A DNA stretch of 64,000 nt from Sebastes aleutianus (Eukaryota; Chordata; Actinopteri; Perciformes; Sebastidae), in NCBI GenBank assembly GCA_916700875.1, contig CAKAKS010000039.1:26252315-26316314 (forward strand), read 5' to 3'. The notes beneath the pieces are model-generated. The model did not search any database, was not told the DNA's origin, and worked only from the letters and a program-made list of their open reading frames with translations. Below are positions 54,136 to 64,000 of the stretch, one piece after another. The position numbers and the translations under genes are program-made. Numbering within the stretch: the first letter of the stretch is position 1; each line of letters starts with the position of its first letter.

Positions 54136-55969
54136 GGATGGAAGCATGTCTGTACCTGTGTTTATGTTATAGCATGTGTGTGTGTGTGTGTGTGTGTGTG
54201 TTAAATGGGGGGGTATAAGGACGTAGCTCAGTCATGCGGCCTCCTGCTGCAGAGTGAGCGCTCAGCACTGCCCACCATGATGAAGTACCAGACACATTCC
54301 AGCACTTTAATAACAAATGGGCTGACAGGGAATGATGATGGTGGGGTATGGGCTCAGTCATCAAGCGTAATAATAGATTATTTTAACATTGTGGTTTAGT
54401 CTCATGTATCTCATGCTATGACAAAGCTTTGATGATGGGAAGTTACAATACATTTTTAGTCTAAAACATTTGGAACATGTGAGGTCAGCAGAATCATTGC
54501 AGACTATAGTTCCTCATAGACTTTAATTGAGGAAAAATAAGAAGAGACTGTGCAGCCAAGTGGAAGATTGTTCTACTTTCATTCAGTTTTTTCAACATCT
54601 CTCTATCTTCTATCTGTTTACTTTCCATCAGGACTCCCTTGCAGATCTCAACCTTCTATTTCTAGTTCCACATGTTGCTCTTGGAGGACGGCCCAACTTC
54701 ACTTCCGACATGAAGAACCACACGAAAAAACAAACACTGTTCGTCTTTATCAGAGACGCAGAGGGAGAGATGACCACAGTGGCAGTGGGCAGGAGCTCCG
54801 CTGATCTGAATCCGATGACATTTGACCTCATTTTTCCCGCCATCTGACAGGTCATTAAGGGCTGGACTGAACGCCATCAATCAACAACTAACAGATTACC
54901 ATCAACTCACATTATTACCTCCCACCAAATAGTTATTTGAAAGCAAAAACACTTTATCCATCATTTTATCAATTAGTTATCAAAAGACTATTTTCAGAAA
55001 AAAATGGGCCTGCAGGTACATGACAGCAATCAACCTTGTGACCTTTATCTACCCTTCTGAAACGTTTGTTTTATAGAATCTTAATGCGTATATAATTCTC
55101 AAAAAAAGAGCTAAAGTTACATGAATTAATGGTCATCTATCAGCTAAAAGTGGAAAATGAGTTATCTACAATGGAAAATGTTTACCAGTAATGAAAAACC
55201 ATTAAGAGAGGAAAAAAACATGAGAACAAATAGTCAGGCATGACAGGAAGTAAGTAAATCAAAGCGCTGACCTCTGTGTATCAGTAAATCAGCCATTGGA
55301 GCCGTTTCTAAAAATTACTGGTCAACAGAATGTGTGACGTTAAGCCTCAAAATAGACAATTTAACCACAGCTAAAACACAACCTGTAGAGAACCTAGTGT
55401 TCTACAACAAAAGCAATGCATGCCACACAACGACCACACAGCTGCAGATTCCATCTAGACTGATAAGTGAGACCAACAGTATTTTGTTGGAATCATGGAC
55501 CCATAGTCTGTTGGAGTTGGTAAGGGTGAGTAAGTTCGTATTATTTGGTCCAGCTACTGTCGTGGCACCCCTTTGCTAAACATGCAGTGTTGTGGTGGGT
55601 AATATGCAACCATAACAACCCACACTATGAGTCTGAGGTCAAACTATCTAAAGGCAACAATGAAATGAAAAATGACTTCCGCACCTTCAGTAAGCATCCA
55701 CATCAAAACTTTTAACAACATATGGAAAACCTTCTTATTTCTATTTTCTTACTGTATCAAATGCAATTTTTAACCTCTTAGACCAACCCTTTTTAAAAAA
55801 TAACCCTAACCCTAATACCATCATTCAAAACAGTGTTAATCATTATTTTTTACCCTAACCCGATGGCAGGCATGTGGGTTTTAAGGGGTTAAAAAGCCTT
55901 CATGAGTCCTGTTAAATTAAAATGACATTACATTTCATTAAGGGCACATAGTTACTTGATTAGGACTTG
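54136..55969. other. intergenic, no gene seen
   Basis: A 106-codon open frame at 54527-54847 overlaps similar-sized frames on the other strand and matches nothing I know. A pair of CCCTAA units at 55802-55815 is too short to be telomeric. Confidence 0.45.
54175..54200. repeat. (GT)n microsatellite
   Basis: A short pure GT array. Confidence 0.9.
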
Positions 55970-56660
55970 TAGTTTAGACTTGTTGGTGACTTGGGGTTTG
56001 ACTTGGAACTTGTTGGTCCTGACTAGGGCTGAACTTGGGACTCATTGGTCTTGGCTTGGGACTTCACTTTGGACTTCTTGGTATTGACAAGAGATTTGAC
56101 TGGGTACTTGTTGGTCTTGACTAGATCCCTGACTTGGAACTCATTGGTCTTGACTTGGGGTTTGACTTGGAACTTGTTGGTCCTGACTTGGGCTGAACTT
56201 GGGACTCATTAGTGTTGACTTAGGACTTCACTTTGGACTTCTTGGTAGTGACAAGAGATTTGACTCGGTACTTGTTGGTCTTGCCTAGACCCCTGACTTG
56301 GGACTTGTTGGTCTTGACTTGGGGTTTGACTTGGAACTTGTTGGTCCTGACTAGGGGCTGGACATGGGACTCATTGAACTTGACTAGACCCCTGACTTGG
56401 GACTTGTTGGTCTTGACTAGATCCCTTACTTCGGTCTCATTGGTCTTGACATGGGACTTCTCTTTGGACTTCTTTGTATTGACCAGAGATTTGATCTGGG
56501 GCCTTTACATGTGATTTGTTGGTCCTATTTGTTTTGACATAGGGCTTGACTAGTTGCTTGTTGGTCTTGACTAGACCGCTGACTTAGGACTTGTTGGTCT
56601 TGACTTGGGGTTTGACTTGGAACTTATTGGTATTGACTTGGGACATCATTGAAATTTGAG
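55970..56660. repeat. 33-bp minisatellite with 164-bp higher-order period
   Basis: Units of about 33 bp of the form GACTTGGGACTTGTTGGTCT with a CTAGACCC-type ending. A distinctive ACTTCACTTTGGACTTCTTG unit recurs at 56061, 56225 and (varied) 56456, that is 164 and 231 bp apart, or five and seven units. It lacks stops in one frame (a DLLVLTRPLTW-like translation), but this is an effect of the repeat. Confidence 0.85.
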
Positions 56661-59600
56661 ACTTACTTATTCATTTCAAAACAATGACTTTGCCCCCCTT
56701 CTTGGATTTACAAATAACAAGTGTAACCCCGTGCTGCTGCCTGGATCATCTTCAGAATATGGTGTTTGCGAAGCTCAATAATTTGTTGTCATTTTCTACA
56801 TGTGTGGCCTGGCCTGCCAACTGTTGAACAGCCCCTCTCTGTATTATGTCCCACCCCAACATCTTGTCTCAACCACAAATACATAAGCAAGTCACATACT
56901 TCTTCACTGTAATGTTAACTTACTTTTTGAAATATCATTTTGGATCCCACTTAGTATCACTTGCTATATACTACTTTACCAATGGTAACACAAATGTGAG
57001 AGGAAGTTAACAGTGTCCTCACTAATGCCACCATTCTTGAAGTCTACTCAAAACACAAGATTGCCATCATCAGACCAGTAGCGTCCACAGAGGGAATTTA
57101 AACATGTTCTCCTAGGGCCTACTTCCCTGTTATTTCTATATTTCTATCTTTGAACTTGTTCAAACTGAAACTGACAAAAAATATTAGCCTCTAGTGAGAT
57201 CGTAAAATTTCCACTTTGGTTGTACTTGTTTTGTCCTTTCAATTGCTCTTTATCTCCTGGGTCTTGCCCCTCAAACATGGGGTTATCCAGGCGTGCCCCC
57301 AGTTGGGAAAGCCCTTTCTGGTTCGAGGGCAGTGGGTCTCTGGGCAGACCAGTCCACAGAAAACCACAGAGGCCACTAGCTGAAGAGAGTGGGAAAAGGA
57401 CACTAGCTCTTCTAATGGAATCATAATAGAGAAAGACATTCATCTGTGTCCGCACTGCTTTACTATCAAAACAAACAGACCTGAGATGTATCTGAGCAGT
57501 TAATGGGCCAGTCAGTGGGATCACTTGTCCATTTTTAATCATGACTGCCATCACTTTCTGCTCTCCTGCCTCCTTTACTCCACATGCAGCCCTGAAATGG
57601 AACCTGTGTAAGATTTTCTATGAATATACAGCATCAGTGAGTCCATGTGTACTTGTCATTAGCACCACATGAGTGGTCAAATGGTATTCAGAGTAAAAAC
57701 ACATAAAAGTCAGGTTTAATGGCAACAAAACGAGCCCCAGACATGGTCAGAGACATACCGACTAGAACATAGAGAAGTAGTGCAACCTCAATACACATTT
57801 AAGAGGTTTGTTAACAGAAATAAACTTAAACTGTGATGGATCTAACTGGGGGCAGCTCACCAGATTTAAAGGTGACTAGGTGGTCAATCCTTGTCTGGGA
57901 CAACTGATTTACGACGACCAACGACCCAAATCATTAAAGAGTAAGTCCACCCTCAAATTCTGCTAGGACCCTCCCTTTCAGTAAATTTTTTAAAAATGCA
58001 ACAGAGAAGTTGGGGGTAAACATCTGTGTGAGGCATGGTCTTGTGACCAGGTGTGTGACGATGCGGAGGATGAGGAGAAGCGGGGACACTGACCAACCAC
58101 TGCTCAGTGTAGCATGGATAGTGACGTGCGTGGCTATGCCATGAGCAGCTACTGTCAGACTCTTTGTTTCTCCATTGGAAAGACTGGAAGTCCAGCAGCG
58201 CTTCGACTAGAAGCACATTTATGCCCCTTTGAGAGAGTCGCTGTGTGGGTATCTGTGTTGTAGCTGAACTAGCAGCTCTACTACGAGAGGCTCTCCCACT
58301 GTGTGTGGGGGAGCGCCAGTACATAGTCATAGTCTTGCTGTTCGTCAGTTCAGAATATCTAGTGGGATGACCCCATCCCACTAGATATCATAAAATAGTG
58401 GAAAAACAGTGTGGCTAGTCTAGAAAGGACTCAAATTAATATGAAATATCATAGAAATAGCAAAACAGACTGGAGGGAGCTTTAAGAGGCAAATCTGGCA
58501 CACGCTTTTATTGTTGGGAAGAAGCCAAAGTTGAGGGTTTGGTGCACAGCTGCTTTAATGTTGCGTGTAGCCTCAGGTGGTTTGTCGTTTAATAATTCAC
58601 GTCACTTGTCCCAGTGGGTCAGTCCCTATTTATAGGACATGTAACTGGACGAAGTAGGCTAGTCTCAATATAGCACATTTACTGTGTGTAGAGAGGAGAA
58701 GAGACATAAATCCAGCTACATCAGATCTACAGTATGCGAGCCTTTTAACTCCTGCTCGTCCTGAGGTTTGAATGGGTTCACCTTTTTCCTTCACACTCTC
58801 CTTTCAATGCTTTAAAGTTATTAATGGTTAATACTGCTATGCTCAATGTGCACTGTTCAAATTCATACACATTTTTCAAAGTCAGGAGTATACACAAATC
58901 ACACGTTACATGACACCCTCTGTTCATTGTCTCTGCCTCACAGGTCCCATCTATTTGAAACAAAATCTAAGAATACAAGGTCAAACATAGCAGCCGTTAT
59001 CTGTGAGTTCAAGCTATGGTTCAACATCAAAACAAGACGAACACAACAGTGTTGTTACGGACAGAAAGGCCTCCAATCTCTGACATTTCGAGGCCGGTAA
59101 CTAAATACATTTGTAGCATAATGGAGCCTGGCAGGTCGTTCTGGGCCTGAGATTTAGAGGTGCACGTGTGCTTGTGTGTGAGACCGAGAGAGAGAGAGAG
59201 AGAGACTTCTGATCTCATGTGAGGCGTCACTGTTAAAACATTTGAAAGGTAACATTTACTCACAAACGCAAAGAGACAAGACAAAGAAAAGCAGAGAAAG
59301 AGACTGAGAGAGAGAGAGAAAGAGACAGAGATCATGGTTGTGACAGGTTTATAGGATCCCCTGGAGTGAAAAAGAGTTCTCCATCATACCGACCGCGAGC
59401 AACCCGCTGAGGGAGGGGCTCACACACCAACACCTCCTGCAGTCTGTGTGTGTGTGTCTGTGTGACCCAGGCTTTAGGCCCCTACTCCATCAATAACAAA
59501 ATGGCTTCATCTTCTGGAGCGGAGTGCATGTGCAACCACACACACATGCCCTAACACACACACACACACACACACATTCCTGTAGATATATAGGCATCAG

Positions 59601-62600
59601 TGACAGTGTTGGTCTGTGGGAGGACCATGTACCCATAAGAAGTTAAAGCCTTCCCAGGAAATCAGAAACGTATGTCTGCCGCCACGGTGGTCCTCCGCGG
59701 AGGATAATTCAGTCACAGCCACAGTCCACAGAGTATCGCCGTCTATCTCTCATTTCATCCTATCTTTACCTCTCTTTGGCTTATCCCTTCTCTGCCTGTG
59801 TGTCTGACACATTTTTAAGGGTTCACAAAGCTTTTTTATGGCACAGACCTCTACCATACATGAGGTCACAGAGCCCTTTTAGGTAACATTTTCCCCTCAA
59901 GGGCTAGCCTTGTGCTACTCGTCCGTGCGAGTACTGTTTATGCTGAAGTGTTTTAAAGGACCAATATGTAATAGATTTACTGTAATAAATCATAAAATGA
60001 CCATCATGTGTCATCAGAGATTAAGGAAACATGCTAAATTGAAATACTGGCTTCTCTGACAACAACGCTACAGCCAGTATGTTCTCCTTTTGAAATTTCC
60101 GCTCCGGTCCAGAACGTCTGTTTTTGTTTTGGCCGGTGTGATCCCGTCCACTGCACATTTCAACACCCCGCTGCCACATATGAAACAAACTGGCACACAA
60201 ACACAGCCTTTTGCAGCTAAGCCAATGAACTGGATCAACAGTGATAACGTTACCGTTAGATTCTACCCGACCTGAAAAGCCTCGGCACATCTCTCTGTGG
60301 TCCGTGTGCAGCTGGGTTATCAAGGCAGCAGAGAGTATTTGAGACACACAGCCGGTGAAGTGATTCCAGCTAACTTTACTGCTGGCCAGAGGCAAACGCG
60401 GTCGTGTCTAGAAGGTAACCCTCAAATTGCGAAAATGGAGCCGACGGACGATGGGTCCATTGTTTTGAATTTGGACCGCTGTTACCCATTTAAACGCTAG
60501 CTGTCAGTGCTACATATTGTTCTGAGCATACGACTGGATAAATGAGACTTGGATTATATTGCACGAGTTGTGTGAGAGTTTGTAAATGGATGTTTTGATA
60601 GTTTTGCTGTTGTTAAACGCGGCCCCCATTTACTTCAATTAAACAAGACTTTTCTCTGTTTTTGGATTATTCGTTAAGCGTGGAGGCATGCGAGAAAAAC
60701 AACGTTGTCTTTACAAATTCAAGGTAACACGGGGTGAATAATTGATATACAAACAATTTTGGGGGTGAAGTATTTTTCATAAACCTCTATGCGCCCTGTC
60801 ACAGAGGTAATGTTGCTCACTTTAGTGACTTTAATGATGAAGGATAAACATGTTGGAAACTATTTAGCATCTGCCTTTAATTTGTTCTGTCTTTTGCCAT
60901 CATGAAATCCTCTGGACACTTCAGCTTCTTCTATGTGAAAACATCGACACCTTTTCGTTTTTTTGCTGTAATGAATGCTCTCAACTTCATCAACATGTTT
61001 CCCCCTGGTTGTTGCCATAGTTACAGCTGCCAGTGGGCAATAGTATGCAGGAGCAGAAGTAAGCATGCAAATAAGTGTGGGAACACCTATTCTCATCCAT
61101 TATCCAACTTCTGCCTTATATTTTAGTTAACAAACGGATTGCTTTGTTTATGATATTTACATTAATGTATTCAAAATCAAGTGGAAAAGATATGGTGAAA
61201 TGGTATTATATTCACCGGAAGTATAAAACATTTCATGTCTCTTATAAATTAAAGAGAATATACCACTTATTTGTGAGGGAAATGTCTTTATTCTTTGATT
61301 TTTGAGTTGCTGGAGAAAAACGAACTAAATAATGCCTGACAATGACTGATATATTTGACTTCAGGACATCTCTGACTATATACATGCTGAGAATTTTTAC
61401 TGTAACAATTTAGAGATTTCCCAAAGTATAAGTCCCCAGAAGTGAATGATTCAACTTTTTCCCCATGGTGTAGTGTTAAAAAAGTTAACAAAAATCGCAA
61501 TAAATCATAATATTAAATGGCAATACTTAAAAATCGTAATACATATCGAATCAGCACCCAAGTATCGTGATAATATCGAATCACGAGATAGGCGTATCAT
61601 CCCAGCCCTAATTCATGGCATAAAATACTATAGAGCAGGGGACAGACAAGAGTCTTGGACTTTGAGAACCACTGGCCTGTATCTCCCATCTTTGTCTCCT
61701 TCTTTTGCTGTAATTGTTTTCTTTCCGTCTCTCTCTTATATCTCTTCTTCTTCCCACAATGCTCTCTTTCTCTTTCACTGTTTCTCTGATCTCTCACTAC
61801 ACAGACGTGAAGATAATTCATAACTTACTCTGATAACTGCTTGAAAAGGGAGAGTTGGCTGGAATGAGGCCTGGGCTTATTTAAGAGCCAATAAATGATG
61901 TAGAGGGCGACCTTTCAACTCTGCCGACCTTTGACAACAGGGCGATGTTTCAGAGATTATCTGCTCTGCTCTGCTCTCTCCTCGCGGGTGAAAGACGAGC
62001 GGGCTGCGTGTGTGCTTGTGAGCATAGGTGTGTGTTGAACACAAGTGATTCACAGCTGAGGACACACTCTCAGAGAGACTAGGAGTGCAGTCAGTCATGC
62101 TGAGCCCCGCTAAGAAAAGGTGAAGCCTGTTATTTATCAGCGTCGTGAGGTTTCACCGCAGTAAAAATGTGCAGAGATACAGACCACAGAAGACAAACGG
62201 CACAACTATATTTCAAACCTGAGAATAAGAAATGCTATGAGAAGAAAACAGTAAAACACTGAGAGCTTTTAGTTTAGGTGTCTGTTGTTTTCTTTTAATT
62301 CTACTAATGTGATCAACTGTTAAAGGGGTAGTTTACAGATTTACTGTGTGTATAAACTCCAGTGTTGGGGTACTGCGTTAGAGTACACAGGTTACTTTTT
62401 TTGTTGTACCGTAACGCGTTAGTTTGCAATTAAAGTATCATCATCAGTTATTTAGTTAAGTTTTCAAATAAACAATCCGTTACTGTTAAAATATTACCGT
62501 ATTTCCCTGTTTCTTTTGTTGCCACTAAAATCAAACAAACCCCCCGGCACATTCGCACTCTTTCTTGACGGGTTGGCTAGTTACGTATTGGAAGGTATCC

Positions 62601-63078
62601 AATCAGTGTGCGTGTGTAGCTCAGCTAGCGAGGTGCCCAGTTCGCTGTCAGATTGTTAGCAGTCAAAAGGTTGCACAGGTGCCAACTGTCAGGTACCCTC
62701 AAGGTTTTCTATTTACTTTCATGTACATTGCATTTAATTTGGAAAACGTACACGTTGTATGAACTTTTTGCAATGTAACAAGTTCCTTTTAAAAGTAACA
62801 GTTTTGTGCCTCTGTGTTTTGCTGTACGTCTCCAAACACTGATAAACTAACACATATCGCATAGCTGCTGGGAGATTTTCACGGATATGGTTTGGGAGGA
62901 ATCTTTTTCTATTATCTGATTCTAGGTGTCCCCCCCTCCCTCAACCCCCTGCTCTCTCTCTGTCCCTCTCTCTGCAGGCAGAAGGAAAGAGGCAGGGTGA
63001 CGCGTCATGAACGCGACATCAGTTACACTGCGCATGTCTTAAAGCCTGTGGTGTTAATGCACAGGCTGAGTGGACAAT
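56661..63078. other. intergenic, no gene seen
   Basis: Open frames such as 57144-57554 (136 codons, minus) and 57953-58381 (142 codons, minus) resemble no family I know and lack splice or promoter context. Segments 57950-58400, about 59954-60830 and 61490-61615 have the look of interspersed repeats, without a second copy here to prove it. Confidence 0.45.
59184..59206. repeat. (GA)n microsatellite
   Basis: A short GA array. A second purine-rich GA tract is at 59304-59330. Confidence 0.85.
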
Positions 63079-63320
63079 CTGGACAATATTTGTCAAGGTT
63101 TTGTGCTGTTAATTGATTTCCATTAATAAATATATACATACATTTGCATAAAGCAAGCATATTTGTCCACTCCCATGTTGATAAGAGTATTAAATAATTG
63201 ACAAATCTCCCTTTAAGGTAAATTTTTGAGCAGATAAAAAGGGTGTGATTAATCAAGATTAACTATGGACAATCATGCAATTAGTCACGATTAAATATTT
63301 CTAATCCATTGACAGCCCTA
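63079..63320 (+). mobile_element. hAT-like family B, 3' fragment
   Basis: It begins in the conserved interior (GGACAATATTTGTCAAGG) and ends CATTGACAGCCCTA. The 5' part is missing. Confidence 0.8.
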
Positions 63321-64000
63321 ATATACATAACCTACATGCACATAATTTGTAGTTGAGAGTCAGAAATGTGCATACATAGTGGTATAGTCCTTTAAGAAGT
63401 ATATCTAGACTTGGAACCAATAAGGGAAAATGAAAAGAAGAAGAGATGTTTTCACAGCTACAAAGGGATCTATCCAATACCCAGGTTAATTGTCTTCATC
63501 AAAACAGGAAATTACTCTTACATTTAAATGCATTATAAATGTTAAATTGATACATGTTGGAAGAGTTTCCATATAAAGAAAAAAACACAAAAGGAAGCTC
63601 CACTCTACAGGGCAAGGTAAGAGGAGCAGTATCCACCCCCTCCATAATAATCTGCTCATTTAAGTATTTTTACAGGGCCAAAGGAGCAGCTGCACTTCTT
63701 CAGTTTAAGACTGCAGAGTACACTCAGAGTGCCAGGATTGCACTCAGCCTCTGTCTCAGAAGACATCTACTGCACCGTTTAATACGACTTCCCGGCCAGA
63801 TTTACTGTGATGGCTTTTGAGGCAAAGAGGTATAATATGACAAAACACGGCCCTATAACCCCGGGATATTCAACAATGTTTAGTGGTGAGTCCCATTTAG
63901 CTGGAGGATTGGCAAATATATTGCTTTCCTCCCTTCTCATGTACAGAATTTCAATAAAATGGGGCAGTAAATCAGGCTTGAATTCAAACTTGTGACTGCT

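Noticed and set aside
54527..54847. 106-codon plus-strand open frame
   Set aside because: Overlapped by similar-sized open frames on the other strand and in another frame, with no family resemblance.
55800..55862. Interstitial telomeric repeat
   Set aside because: Only about two consecutive CCCTAA units are present at each of two spots, which is not above chance for this sequence.
56233..56514. Leu/Thr-rich repeat protein (LVLTRPLTWD-like)
   Set aside because: Translation of the 33-bp minisatellite; the frame breaks wherever units vary in length.
57144..58381. Two minus-strand open frames of 136 and 142 codons
   Set aside because: No recognisable domain, no splice partners and no regulatory context. 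Their lengths are compatible with chance or repeat origin.

Overview
The window is vertebrate nuclear DNA, almost certainly from a teleost fish, probably a perciform-grade species. The reasons are long spliced introns, many CA/GT microsatellites, numerous short terminal-inverted-repeat (TIR) DNA transposons, a Tc1 element with long inverted repeats, and a tRNA-derived SINE of a type I associate with percomorph fishes. The species call is inference.

One protein-coding gene is supported: wt1 (Wilms tumour 1 transcription factor), complete on the minus strand from its ATG at 39194 to its stop at 10147. I reconstructed nine coding exons by hand from splice sites, reading phase and homology. Together they give 1329 nt, or 442 residues with the KTS tripeptide and 439 without. 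As recalled for human WT1, exons 2, 3, 7 and 8 have exactly the same lengths here (123, 103, 90 and 93/84 bp). The mammal-specific 17-residue alternative exon is not seen. I could not decide between the teleost paralogues wt1a and wt1b.

Layout, left to right. 1-10146: 3' flank and probable 3' UTR, filled with DNA-transposon relics, including a 1.4 kb TTAA-flanked element carrying a THAP-domain fragment and a MITE starting 68 bp past the wt1 stop. 10147-12270: the four zinc-finger exons and the KTS alternative donor. 12271-20980: two large introns around exon 5. 20981-29233: exons 4 and 3, with an 8 kb intron holding opposed CA and GT arrays, a nearly intact Tc1 transposon and a hAT-like element. 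29234-32745: an intron with a 1.36 kb, 24-bp satellite, then exon 2. 32746-38731: intron 1. 38732-39194: exon 1 (GC-rich). 39195-64000: 5' flank with no recognisable gene, only repeats, minisatellites and a candidate proximal regulatory block near 41.8 kb.

The gene encodes a nuclear zinc-finger DNA- and RNA-binding regulator of kidney, gonad and mesothelium development. The rest of the window is intron, flank and repeats. I found no evidence for a second gene, a CRISPR array, an operon or any prokaryotic system. The most interesting items are a pure (TG)25 tract serving as the 3' splice-site region of the zinc-finger-1 exon, a 6-bp in-frame duplication in exon 5, the intronic 24-bp satellite with an E-box in nearly every unit, and the THAP-bearing TTAA element.
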